Part shown: positions 32,111 through 42,858 of the stretch, in pieces
Numbering within the stretch: the first letter of the stretch is position 1
Layout: each line of letters begins with the position of its first letter
Origin: Chloroflexota bacterium
GTDB taxonomy: Bacteria > Chloroflexota > Anaerolineae > UBA4142
Reading direction: 5' to 3'
DNA length: 64,000 bases
NCBI GenBank assembly: GCA_023381515.1
Contig: JAMCQI010000030.1
Span: 50,882-114,881 of the forward strand
Translations under genes and position numbers: made by a program
Notes under the pieces: model-generated
Told to the model about the DNA's origin: nothing
Seen by the model: the letters and a program-made list of their open reading frames with translations, nothing else
The model's database searches: none

Positions 32111-33679
32111 CTATGGGCTTTTCTGCCAGACTCGCACATAGTCCACCAGCATATTGGAGGGAACCTGGATCGGCGGAGAAATAGTAGACGAGACGCCATA
32201 GTTGAGGATCAAGAACATATTCGAATTCACCACATTCGAAGTGACCTGCCCCACCAGCGCACCGTCATAGTAGTAATGGATATAGCCGGGCTCCCAATCG
32301 GCCGCAAAGATGTGCCAACCCACACTGCTGCTCATCGTCGGGTAGCCGCCCACCTGCTGCGGGCTGCTCGACGTTCCCCAGTGGTAGTGCCAGCCTAGCT
32401 TGCCGCCCAGCCCTTCCATCACGTCAATCTCGCCCGTCGTGGGCCACGTCCCGGTGCCGTCCGCCCAGAAAGCCGGCCAGTTCTTGGGGGTCGTCGTGCC
32501 ATCCAGCCAGACCCGTGCTTCCATATAGCCATAGTTGAAATTGTAATGAGAACTGGAGTTGACCAGCCCAGACGCATATGGATACGTCGTCCCGTTGTTG
32601 GCCAGGCAGGTGCGCGCCACCGCGGACAGCGTCAGATAACCGTTTGCGACAGTGACTTGTTTGGGGTCATAGCATGATGCCTCATTGCCGTCGATCGGTT
32701 TGGTGATGGACGTGTTGTCACCGGCCAACCAGTTAGGCTGCCACTTGGTCGGGTCAAGCTGCGTACCATTGAACTCGTCATACCATTTCAGGTACCAGGT
32801 GCCGGTTTGACCATACGGTTGGGGTTGTGAAGATTGGGTCGGGGTCGCGGATGGCAGAGAGGTCGGCGTGTTGGTCGCAGTCGGCGACTTGGTCGCGGTG
32901 GGGATGGACGTGTTGGTCGGAGTCGCCGATTTGGTCGCGGTGGGGATGGGCGTGTTGGTCGCAGTCGCCGATTTGGTCGCGGTAGGGATGGCCGTGTTGG
33001 TCGATGGCGGGGTCGGCGTAAAAGTAGGGGCCCTGGTAGGTGCGGCCGTCCGCGTAGGGGTGCTCGTTATCGTTGGAAGATATATATGGGTTGGGGTTGC
33101 TGTTGCGGTGGCCAGAGCAGTGCCCAAGGTCATAACCAACTGGGGAGCATTGGCGCCCGTCTCGCGGGAGGAAAAGTCAGTTGTCGTTTTAAAAGGGGTG
33201 GTCAGCACCAAGGTAACCAGACCGTCGCCTGTCACAGCTCCGCTGACGTTAATCTCGATCCATTGCTGCGCTCCATAGGCACCAATGCTGCCGTAGGCGC
33301 TGCCAAAGCTCGGGGCATTTGCATACGTTATCCCCTTTTCGCTCCATGAGTTGCTGCTGGCTTTGGCCACCGAAAAACCGCTGGCCGAGCCGGCGGTTAC
33401 ATACAGCCGCAGCGTCGCGCTGGTGATCCGGGTACCACTTGACCCACTAACGTTGAACTTGAGGTAGCTGCGAATGATTGGGGAATCATCGACCGCAAGC
33501 GTCGTGCGAGTACCATAGTTGGCGTTCCGGTGCTGTTTGTTAACATATGCATCCGCTGTGGGGACAAACGTAAGAGTGGTGCTCTGGGCCTGGACTGCCT
33601 GCCTTGGCATGAAGGCAGCGACCACTCCGATTATCGCAAGGACGAACAGAGCCTTGGAATAGCGATGGACTAGATTCAT
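32111..33679 (-). CDS. Secreted GH16 glycoside hydrolase with DNRLRE/CBM96-like domain
   Basis: 522 residues. Signal peptide (ALFVLAIIGVVAAFMPRQAV), then a DNRLRE-type carbohydrate-binding domain (about 32-190: FVPTADAYVNKQHRNANYGT, SYLKFNVSGS). A Thr/Pro/Ser linker follows with three copies of a 14-residue unit of the type NTxIPTATKSxTxT, then the GH16 domain with WYLKWYDEFNGTQLDPTKW, catalytic GEIDVMEGLGGK and GWHIFAADWEPGYIHYYYDG. It would degrade beta-glucan-like polymers outside the cell. Transcribed alone, from its own promoter, and ends at a strong bidirectional terminator. Confidence 0.93.
   Translation of the reverse strand: MNLVHRYSKALFVLAIIGVVAAFMPRQAVQAQSTTLTFVPTADAYVNKQHRNANYGTRTTLAVDDSPIIRSYLKFNVSGSSGTRITSATLRLYVTAGSASGFSVAKASSNSWSEKGITYANAPSFGSAYGSIGAYGAQQWIEINVSGAVTGDGLVTLVLTTPFKTTTDFSSRETGANAPQLVMTLGTALATATATPTHIYLPTITSTPTRTAAPTRAPTFTPTPPSTNTAIPTATKSATATNTPIPTATKSATPTNTSIPTATKSPTATNTPTSLPSATPTQSSQPQPYGQTGTWYLKWYDEFNGTQLDPTKWQPNWLAGDNTSITKPIDGNEASCYDPKQVTVANGYLTLSAVARTCLANNGTTYPYASGLVNSSSHYNFNYGYMEARVWLDGTTTPKNWPAFWADGTGTWPTTGEIDVMEGLGGKLGWHYHWGTSSSPQQVGGYPTMSSSVGWHIFAADWEPGYIHYYYDGALVGQVTSNVVNSNMFLILNYGVSSTISPPIQVPSNMLVDYVRVWQKSP
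32868..33003. repeat. 42-bp minisatellite in the GH16 linker
   Basis: A 42-bp unit (14 codons) containing GATTTGGTCGCGGTGGGGAT repeats about three times with few substitutions. It encodes the Thr/Pro linker between binding and catalytic domains, so copy-number change would alter linker length without breaking the frame. Confidence 0.8.
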
Positions 33680-33853
33680 TCAATCTCCCCTTGTTGCAGG
33701 CTACAACCTCAATGTGGTTGGGCCTGGCCGATGGTGCTTTCCGCGCCACGGCCCGTCGATTATCGCGCCTGCGGTTAAGGAGATGTATCAGCCGCTGTCT
33801 GATTTCCCTGTAGGCGTGCGTCCTACGTCCTCTGTGCCAGGAACTGCCGTTCA

Positions 33854-33898
33854 AAAAGAGAAGAAAAAAAGAAACCACCAGCCGTTTCCGACTGGTGG
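33854..33898 (-). terminator. Rho-independent terminator of gyrB
   Basis: CCACCAG (33875-33881) pairs with CTGGTGG (33892-33898); on the minus strand the stem is followed by a long T-rich run (33854-33874). It lies about 50 bases after the gyrB stop. Confidence 0.85.
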
Positions 33899-33946
33899 AC
33901 GGGGCGAATAGCCTTCGCACTAGCATATAGACCGGGCGATGGGTTC

Positions 33947-36894
<2,948 letters not shown>

Positions 36895-36901
36895 CTCGGC
36901 C

Positions 36902-36930
36902 ATTATAGCAGAATGGATACACAGGGTCAA
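36902..36930 (-). promoter_or_regulatory. Promoter for the 35893-36894 gene (and perhaps gyrB)
   Basis: On the minus strand, -35 TTGACC (36930-36925), 17-bp spacer, -10 TATAAT (36907-36902). The predicted start site at about 36895 coincides with the ATG at 36894, so the transcript would be leaderless. Confidence 0.75.
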
Positions 36931-36952
36931 ATAAAATAGCTCGCGACACACA

Positions 36953-36981
36953 TTGACAGCATCCCCTGCTCGTGCTATAAT
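36953..36981 (+). promoter_or_regulatory. Consensus sigma-70-type promoter of the tetR-like gene
   Basis: Perfect -35 TTGACA (36953-36958), 17-bp spacer, perfect -10 TATAAT (36976-36981), preceded by TGC (extended -10). Strongest promoter in the window; it overlaps operator sequence immediately downstream. Confidence 0.88.
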
Positions 36982-36985
36982 CTAT

Positions 36986-37003
36986 CTACCAAACGGTCGG
37001 TAG
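36986..37003. promoter_or_regulatory. Operator candidate of the TetR-like regulator
   Basis: CTACC-AAACGGTC-GGTAG is an inverted repeat lying right after the -10 box, at the transcription start; it contains also ACC-AAAC-GGT. Position fits autorepression. The core ACGGTCGGT recurs three times at 12275-12341. Confidence 0.6.
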
Positions 37004-37079
37004 ATTCCCTCTTCCGGGCATGCCGTCCCGGGCGGAGGGGACGAGCCCTTTGCTGCTCTTTGTGGCCGAGAGGAGCGAT

Positions 37080-37706
37080 ATGCGTAAAACTGCCGCGGAC
37101 TCACTCGCGACCAAAGATGGCCCGGGTAAAAGCGAAGAGATTTTCGAGCAGGCCGTCCGAATCTTTCAACAAAAGGGCTATCACGCCACGTCCGTCCAGG
37201 ACATTGCCGATGCGGTCGGCCTGCAAAAAGGCAGCCTCTACCACTATATCTCCAGCAAGGAAGAACTCCTCTTTCAAATCTTTGAACGCGGCAGCCGCTC
37301 GCTCACCTATCGCCTCGAAGAAATCGCTGCCTCGGACGATCCTCCCACCGTCAAGCTCGAACACGCGATCGAGGCCCACCTCGTCGAGCTGTGCGGGCAC
37401 CTGGACATGTTTACCGTTTATCTCTCCGAACGCCGTGCTCTGGAAGGACGCCACAGCGCCAAGGTGCACACCCAGGGCGAGCGGCACGCCCGTCTGCTCG
37501 AACGCATCATCCAGGAGGGCATCCGTTCCGGCGAGTTCCGCGCCGTCGATCCGAAAATGGCAGCTCACGCGATCCTCGGTATGTGCAACTGGCTGTATCA
37601 GTGGTATTCGCCCGGCGGCCGTCTCTCCCCGGAGGGCATTGCTCGGATCTTTTCCGATCTGGCTCTGCGCGGACTGGCCGCCCCATCCAAGCGAGAGCAG
37701 AAATGA
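37080..37706 (+). CDS. TetR/AcrR family transcriptional regulator
   Basis: About 208 residues. Tri-helical HTH at the N-terminus: EEIFEQAVRIFQQKGYHATS followed by VQDIADAVGLQKGSLYHYIS and SKEELLFQIFERG. The C-terminal TetR_C-type ligand domain includes LSERRALEGRH. Start is taken as ATG 37080 with aggag a few bases upstream; an upstream ATG at 37020 would add 20 residues without homology. It heads a run of fatty-acyl-CoA-type genes (thiolase, CoA-transferase, acyl-CoA dehydrogenase), so an acyl-CoA ligand is likely, as for FadR/PfmR-type TetR proteins. It lies just after a consensus promoter with an overlapping palindrome. Confidence 0.92.
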   Translation: MRKTAADSLATKDGPGKSEEIFEQAVRIFQQKGYHATSVQDIADAVGLQKGSLYHYISSKEELLFQIFERGSRSLTYRLEEIAASDDPPTVKLEHAIEAHLVELCGHLDMFTVYLSERRALEGRHSAKVHTQGERHARLLERIIQEGIRSGEFRAVDPKMAAHAILGMCNWLYQWYSPGGRLSPEGIARIFSDLALRGLAAPSKREQK

Positions 37707-37739
37707 CTCTGAAATCCCAAATTTAAAGGAGGCTTCTTC

Positions 37740-38174
37740 ATGGCACTGTTAGCTGCAGGCACACCCGCCCCCACGTTCAAGGGAACCAATTTAACGGGAC
37801 CGGAAATCAATCTCGAGAATTACAAAGGAAAAAAGTCGGTCGTCCTGATCTTCGCCCCCGATCGCGTGGACCCGTCGTCCACCAACCAGGTCAAGTCACT
37901 GTGGATCAAGTATCGCGACAAGGCCGAGATCATCACGGTCTCGCGCAAAGTCCCGAGCGTCTCGATGGCCAAAGCCTTTTTGCAGCAGTTGGGTGTCAAG
38001 TTCCCCACCCTCTACGACCCCGCGATGAACGTCTACAAGATGTATGGGGTCGAAAACCCCGCGGCCATCTTCATCGTCGATCCCGAGGGCAACATCGTCT
38101 ATTCCCTGCAAGCCGACGCCAACAAGGTGGATTCCAAGGCGCTGGACGAGGCAATTGCCGCGAACGTTAAATAG
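37740..38174 (+). CDS. Peroxiredoxin/AhpC-TSA-fold protein without cysteines
   Basis: 144 residues with the full thioredoxin/AhpC fold: LLAAGTPAPTFKGTNLTGPE, the strand KKSVVLIFAPDRVDPSST, FPTLYDPAMNVYKMYGVE and NPAAIFIVDPEGNIVYSLQA. In active peroxiredoxins the strand leads to PxxxT/SxxC; here the place of the peroxidatic Cys is DRVDPSST and the protein contains no Cys at all. It cannot act as a thiol peroxidase and may be a binding or structural protein. aaaggagg precedes the ATG; it lies 33 bp after the TetR gene. Confidence 0.85.
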   Translation: MALLAAGTPAPTFKGTNLTGPEINLENYKGKKSVVLIFAPDRVDPSSTNQVKSLWIKYRDKAEIITVSRKVPSVSMAKAFLQQLGVKFPTLYDPAMNVYKMYGVENPAAIFIVDPEGNIVYSLQADANKVDSKALDEAIAANVK

Positions 38175-38227
38175 CCAGGCTATCGTAGCTTGTCACGTCT
38201 CATCGCAAAGCATCCTCGTGGGACGTT

Positions 38228-38267
38228 TCACGCATCACGCGTCCGCTTGGCGATTCGTGATGCGTGA
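38228..38267. repeat. Intergenic hairpin TCACGCATCACG / CGTGATGCGTGA
   Basis: Perfect 12-bp arms at 38228-38239 and 38256-38267 with a 16-base loop, between the peroxiredoxin-like gene and the thiolase gene. It belongs to the simple-sequence hairpins used as intergenic spacers in this genome. Confidence 0.75.
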
Positions 38268-38285
38268 GGCGAAGTGGAGTTGTTC

Positions 38286-39458
38286 ATGAAAGAGGTCGTC
38301 GTCCTTGAGGGCGCACGCACGCCAATCGGATCCTTTGGCGGGAGCCTGCGTGAAGTGAATGCTCCGACGCTCATGGAGCACGCCTTTCGCGCCGCACTGG
38401 ACAAGACGCAGATCGATCCGCAGGAGATCGACGAAACCATCGTCGGCCAGGTTTTTCAAGGAAGCGACGCGCCCGATATTGCACGCTTTTGCTCACTCCG
38501 CGTCGGGATTCCGAACAAGGCGCCCGGCGTGACGATCAATCGCCAGTGCGCCAGCGGCCTGGAAGCCGCCGTTTGGGCAGCCAAGAACATCATGACCGAC
38601 GAGTCCCGGCTCGTCCTGACCGGCGGCGTCGAATCCATGAGCACGGTGCCCTATCACATCCGCGGCATGCGCTGGGGCGTGAAAATGGGCCCTCAATTCC
38701 TCATCGACGGCATGGGCGAATTGCTCGACGACGTGACCGCGGGCGCGATGTGGGTCTGGGCCGAGAACATGGCAGAGAAATTCGAGGTCTCGCGTGAGGA
38801 GCAAGACCGTTGGGCCCTCATTTCTCACCAGCGCGCCGTGGCCGCGACCGCGTCCGGCCGGCTGCGTCAAGAGATCGCGCCGCTGGAACTGCCGGAGAAA
38901 AAGGGCGTCCGTCTGATGGACAAGGACGAAGGCCCCCGCGCCGATACCTCGCTTGAAAGACTCGCGCGTCTGGAGCCCAAGTGGAAATGGGACGGCACCA
39001 TCACTCCCGGCAATGCCTCGACCCTGAACGACGGTGCCTGTGCGGTCTTTGTCGCCTCCAGAGACAAGGCGGAGGCGCTCGGCGTCCGCCCCCTCAGCCG
39101 CATCGTCTCCTGGGCGGTGGTCGGCATCGATCCGGAAATCACAGGCTATGCGCCTGTGGTGGCCATTCCGGCCGCGCTCAAGAAAGCCGGGCTCACCCTC
39201 GACGATATATCTCTCTTCGAGGTGAACGAGGCTTTTGCCGTCATGATTGTAACGACCCTCCGCGAGCTCAAGCTGGACCCGGACAAGCTCAACGTGAACG
39301 GCGGGGGTGTGGCGCTCGGCCATCCGGTCGGGATGAGCGGGAGCCGGCTCTTGCTCACCCTCTCGTACGAGCTCAAACATCGCAACGCCGAATTCGGCGT
39401 GTTGGCCCTGTGTGCCGGCGGGGGACAGGGCATCGCGATGGTGATACAGAATATATAG
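38286..39458 (+). CDS. Acetyl-CoA acetyltransferase / thiolase
   Basis: About 390 residues. Thiolase N domain: VVVLEGARTPIGSFGGSLRE and active-site Cys in TINRQCASGLEAAVWAAKNI. C domain: NGGGVALGHPVGMSGSRLLL (His) and LALCAGGGQGIAMV (second Cys). These three catalytic positions are intact. It either condenses two acetyl-CoA or cleaves 3-ketoacyl-CoA; the degradative role is likely since an acyl-CoA dehydrogenase and CoA-transferase follow. ATG 38286 is selected with gtggag 8 bases before it; an upstream in-frame GTG would lie on that ribosome site. Confidence 0.95.
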   Translation: MKEVVVLEGARTPIGSFGGSLREVNAPTLMEHAFRAALDKTQIDPQEIDETIVGQVFQGSDAPDIARFCSLRVGIPNKAPGVTINRQCASGLEAAVWAAKNIMTDESRLVLTGGVESMSTVPYHIRGMRWGVKMGPQFLIDGMGELLDDVTAGAMWVWAENMAEKFEVSREEQDRWALISHQRAVAATASGRLRQEIAPLELPEKKGVRLMDKDEGPRADTSLERLARLEPKWKWDGTITPGNASTLNDGACAVFVASRDKAEALGVRPLSRIVSWAVVGIDPEITGYAPVVAIPAALKKAGLTLDDISLFEVNEAFAVMIVTTLRELKLDPDKLNVNGGGVALGHPVGMSGSRLLLTLSYELKHRNAEFGVLALCAGGGQGIAMVIQNI

Positions 39459-39475
39459 AATATGAAACCTGAAAC

Positions 39476-40660
39476 ATGGCATTATTAGAAGGAATACGTA
39501 TTCTCGATCTCTCGCGCCTGTTGCCCGGTCCGTACTGCACCATGCTCCTTGGGGACCTGGGCGCCGAGGTCGTCAAGATCGAAACGCCGGGCATCGGCGA
39601 TTATATGCGGATGATTCCTCCATTTCTCGAGGACTCGAGCACCGGAGAAACGATCAGCACTGCCTTCGTCATGGTGAACCGAAACAAAAAGAGCGTGGCG
39701 CTCAATTTCCGCAATGCCCGCGGTAAAGAGGTGTTCAAGCGCCTGGCCAAAGGCGCCGATGTCATCCTCGAGACCTTTCGCCCCGGTGCCGTAGACCGCT
39801 GGGGGATCGGGTACGAGGCAATGCAAGCGATCAACCCGAGTATTGTCTACTGTTCGCTCAGAGGCTATGGGCAGACGGGGCCCTACCGGACCCGCGCCGG
39901 ACACGACTTGAACTATCTCGCCCTGACGGGTATCCTTGCCGCAAACGGCGCCCCGGGGGGGCCGCCGATTCCGCCGGCCGTCCAAGTCGCGGATCTGAGC
40001 GGGGGCATGCTCGCCGCGGTTTCGATTCTCGCGGCTCTGGTGGGGCGGAGCAAAACGGGTGAGGGCCAGTATCTCGACGTGAGTCTCTTTGAGAGCGCTC
40101 TTTCATGGGCAGGCACCATGATCGGCGCCACTTTTGCGGCGGGGAACAAGACCGGGCCGGGGACGATGCAGCTCAACGGCGCGATGGCCTGCTACAATGT
40201 TTACGAGACACAGGACGGCGAGTATCTCACTTTGGGAGCCATCGAACCGCACTTTTGGGCCGCGTTCTGCAAGGCCGTCGAGCGCCCCGACCTGGATGCG
40301 CGCGCTTATGATGCACAAGCCATCCCCGATGTGGCCGCCATCTTCAAGACCCGGACGCGTGCCGAGTGGCTCGGCATGTTCGATTCGATTGATGCTTGCA
40401 TCGAGCCGGTGCGCGATTTCGAACAGATCATGGAGGACCCACATTTGCGACATCGCGGCCTCATTCAGCAGACCGCGATTCCGGGGGACGGCGCCGTACC
40501 GCAGGTGGGGTCGGTGTTTGTCTTTGCGAATCGCCATGCGACTCCGCCGCCCGCGCTGGGCCAACACACGCGGGAGGTGTTGCAGGGTATCGGGATGGAG
40601 GATCAAGAACTCGAGGATCTGGAGGAGCGAGGAATCACCAAGAGCCAGGCGGCGAGCTAA
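39476..40660 (+). CDS. CoA-transferase family III (CaiB/BaiF type)
   Basis: 394 residues. Family III signature at the N-terminus, LLEGIRILDLSRLLPGPYCT and LGDLGAEVVKIETPGIGDYM; the catalytic Asp is in TRAGHDLNYLALTG (about residue 145). Typical C-terminal VRDFEQIMEDPHLRHRGLI is present. These enzymes move CoA between carboxylic acids, or act as 2-methylacyl-CoA racemases (AMACR); the family of LLPGPYC proteins with HDLNY often includes racemases. Either role fits branched-chain fatty acid catabolism with the adjoining thiolase and dehydrogenase. 17 bp after the thiolase. Confidence 0.93.
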   Translation: MALLEGIRILDLSRLLPGPYCTMLLGDLGAEVVKIETPGIGDYMRMIPPFLEDSSTGETISTAFVMVNRNKKSVALNFRNARGKEVFKRLAKGADVILETFRPGAVDRWGIGYEAMQAINPSIVYCSLRGYGQTGPYRTRAGHDLNYLALTGILAANGAPGGPPIPPAVQVADLSGGMLAAVSILAALVGRSKTGEGQYLDVSLFESALSWAGTMIGATFAAGNKTGPGTMQLNGAMACYNVYETQDGEYLTLGAIEPHFWAAFCKAVERPDLDARAYDAQAIPDVAAIFKTRTRAEWLGMFDSIDACIEPVRDFEQIMEDPHLRHRGLIQQTAIPGDGAVPQVGSVFVFANRHATPPPALGQHTREVLQGIGMEDQELEDLEERGITKSQAAS

Positions 40661-40762
40661 GTCGACTGCCAGTCAGCGCCAGCGAGGAGACTTGCCACCG
40701 CCAAATCTTCATCGATATCGGGCCAAAAGAGACTGGTTCCACTGCCCTCGTGAAAGGGAATA

Positions 40763-41503
40763 ATGGAGAAGGTCGAGTTCACGAGCGGTCGATTGAGAAT
40801 CGCCGGGGCGCTGCACCTGCCGGACGCCTCCCGGTTTGCACCGCCCTACCCGGCCGTTGTGATCTGTCATGGCATCGGGAGCTGCAAAGAGAGCCACAGC
40901 GCTTTTGCCGATTTCCTCGCTCACCATGGATTAGCAGCCCTCGCGTTTGATTTGCGCGGTCATGGCGAGAGCGAAGGGCAGCTGGACGACCATGTGCTTG
41001 ACGACATCACGGCGGCGCTGGATTGGCTCAGCCGGCGACCCGAGATCGACCGCTCTCGGCTGGGGCTGCGCGGGTCTTCGATGGGCGCCATGCTTGCGCT
41101 GCACGCAGCCGTGCGCGATCCGCGCGTCCGGGCCGTCACGGCGATCGCGCCCGCCGTCGAAGCCCTCACGATTCCCGCCATCGAGACCGGGGAATTGCTC
41201 GAACGGCTGGGCCGCGTGGGCTTGACCGTTCGCATTGACTCATCCGCCTATGTTCGCTATTTGCGTTCGCATGATTCGCGCGGCGAGGTTCACCGGATCG
41301 CTCCACGCCCGCTGCTCCTCATCCACTGCAAAGGAGACGAACTGATTCCTTACACCTGCACCGAAGAGCTCTTCCATCTTGCGCACGAGCCCAAGAAGCT
41401 GGTGCTCATCGAAGGCGGACACCATCGCTTCGCTCAGCAAGACGCGTCTGCCGGCGAGCAAACGGCCGAGTGGTTCAAAAGAAACTTACAGGAGGCAAAA
41501 TGA
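40763..41503 (+). CDS. Alpha/beta hydrolase (dipeptidyl aminopeptidase/acylaminoacyl-peptidase-like)
   Basis: 246 residues, alpha/beta-hydrolase fold. Oxyanion strand YPAVVICHGIGSCKESHSAF, AFDLRGHGESEG, nucleophile elbow LRGSSMGAML (GxSxG variant G-S-S-M-G), acid in LLIHCKGDELIPY and His in EGGHHRF. A serine esterase or thioesterase, perhaps acting on CoA or other esters of the surrounding pathway. 102 bp after the CoA-transferase. Its stop overlaps the ATG of the acyl-CoA dehydrogenase (ATGA). Confidence 0.9.
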   Translation: MEKVEFTSGRLRIAGALHLPDASRFAPPYPAVVICHGIGSCKESHSAFADFLAHHGLAALAFDLRGHGESEGQLDDHVLDDITAALDWLSRRPEIDRSRLGLRGSSMGAMLALHAAVRDPRVRAVTAIAPAVEALTIPAIETGELLERLGRVGLTVRIDSSAYVRYLRSHDSRGEVHRIAPRPLLLIHCKGDELIPYTCTEELFHLAHEPKKLVLIEGGHHRFAQQDASAGEQTAEWFKRNLQEAK

Positions 41504-42663
41504 TCGGATTCGACTTGACCGAGGAGCAGCAACGTTTTCAGGAGCTGGCTCACGAGTTTGCCGAAAAGGAAATGCGCCCCGTCGCGGCCCATTACGACGA
41601 GACGGAAGAGTACCCGTGGCCTGTCTTGAAAAAGGCCGCCGACGTCGGCCTGCTGACGTACATGCTGCCCGAACAATACGGCGGCGCCGGAATGACCAAC
41701 CTCGTCACCGCCTGCATTGTCCAGGAAGAACTGTTTTGGGGCTGCGCGGGTATCGCGACGGCGATGGGCGCGATCGGCCTCGCGGCGACTCCGATCTATA
41801 TCGGAGGCAATGAGGAGCAAAAGAAAAAGTATCTTCCGATGCTCTGCTCGACCAAAAAGGACGGCATGCCCATGATCGGCGCCTATGCCTTGACGGAGCC
41901 GGATGCGGGGAGCGACGCGGCTTCGATCCGAACCACCGCCAAAAAGGTCAAGGGTGGCTATGTCCTCAACGGCACCAAGCAGTTCATTACGAACGGCGGC
42001 GTCGCGGACATTTACTCTGTCTTTGCCACACACGATCCGAGTCTCGGCGCGGACGGGGTCTCTGCCTTTATCGTCGAACGCGGCTGGGACGGCGTCAAGC
42101 CCGGCAAGAAAGAGAAAAAGATGGGTATCCGCGCCTCGGATACCTCCCAAGTGATTTTCGAGGATGTCTTTGTACCGGAGGAGAACCGGCTGGGGCCCGA
42201 GAACGAAGGCTTTTTGCTGGCCATGCAGACGTTTGATCAAACGCGGCCGATCGTGGCGGCCGGCGCCGTCGGAATTGCGCGGGCGGCCTACGAGGCTGCT
42301 CTGCAATACAGCCTTGAACGCAAGCAGTTCGGGAGAGCCATTGCCAAGTTCCAGGCGATCTCCTTTATGCTCGCCGATATGGCGACCGAGATCGAGGCGG
42401 CGCGCCTCCTCTGCTGGAAGTCAGGCTGGTTAATCGATCAAGGGCAGCCGAATCTTCAATTGTCTTCGATGGCCAAAGCGTTTGCTCCCGAAGTCGCGAT
42501 GCGCGTTACCACGGACGCCGTGCAGATCTTCGGCGGCGTCGGCTATACCCGGGATTACCCCGTTGAGAAATTCATGCGAGACGCCAAGATCATGCAGATC
42601 TTTGAAGGTACGACGCAGATTCAAAAGCTCGTGATCTCGCGCTCGCTCATCGGTTTTGGCTAG
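41500..42663 (+). CDS. Acyl-CoA dehydrogenase
   Basis: 387 residues. N-terminal helix MIGFDLTEEQQRFQELAHEF, FAD-binding YALTEPDAGSDAASIRTTAK, KKVKGGYVLNGTKQFITNGG and the C-terminal QIFGGVGYTRDYPVEKFMRD followed by AKIMQIFEGTTQIQKLVISR, where Glu of FEGT is the catalytic base of short/medium-chain enzymes. It introduces the alpha-beta double bond in an acyl-CoA, passing electrons to ETF. ATG 41500 has aggagg six bases before it and overlaps the hydrolase stop as ATGA. Probably the last gene of the TetR-linked operon. Confidence 0.97.
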   Translation: MIGFDLTEEQQRFQELAHEFAEKEMRPVAAHYDETEEYPWPVLKKAADVGLLTYMLPEQYGGAGMTNLVTACIVQEELFWGCAGIATAMGAIGLAATPIYIGGNEEQKKKYLPMLCSTKKDGMPMIGAYALTEPDAGSDAASIRTTAKKVKGGYVLNGTKQFITNGGVADIYSVFATHDPSLGADGVSAFIVERGWDGVKPGKKEKKMGIRASDTSQVIFEDVFVPEENRLGPENEGFLLAMQTFDQTRPIVAAGAVGIARAAYEAALQYSLERKQFGRAIAKFQAISFMLADMATEIEAARLLCWKSGWLIDQGQPNLQLSSMAKAFAPEVAMRVTTDAVQIFGGVGYTRDYPVEKFMRDAKIMQIFEGTTQIQKLVISRSLIGFG

Positions 42664-42689
42664 ACGGTCTCCTAAAGGCACAAGTCAGA

Positions 42690-42808
42690 AGGATGAAGGT
42701 CGCCGGACCTCGCGATCTCTGCGAGGATGAATCAAGACCAAAGGCAGTTTGGCTTTCTTCATCCTTCATCCTTCATCCCTCTGCCTTTACTTCATCCTTC
42801 ATCCTTTT
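42690..42808. repeat. Simple-sequence intergenic repeat, ATCCTTCATCC family, copy 2
   Basis: Contains TTCATCCTTCATCC arrays and the complement GGATGAATCAAGACCAAAGG, shared with the copies at 4958 and 53813. Inverted organisation (ggatgaa ... ttcatcc) allows a long hairpin after the acyl-CoA dehydrogenase stop. Confidence 0.8.
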
Positions 42809-42813
42809 CGAAA

Positions 42814-42850
42814 TTGCTTCATTTCCCAATGTGTATATAATCCCATTGGG
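42814..42850 (+). promoter_or_regulatory. Promoter with flanking operator of the PF04672 methyltransferase gene
   Basis: -35 TTGCTT (42814-42819), 16-bp spacer, -10 TATAAT (42836-42841). The -10 is enclosed by a perfect inverted repeat, CCCAATG (42825-42831) and CATTGGG (42844-42850). A dimeric repressor bound here would cover the -10 box. Start codon follows 9 bases later. Confidence 0.65.
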
Positions 42851-42858
42851 GGTGTCAG

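Noticed and set aside
33847..33900. Remnant gene between GH16 and gyrB
   Set aside because: The segment is explained by the gyrB terminator and GH16 upstream region; frames show no motif.
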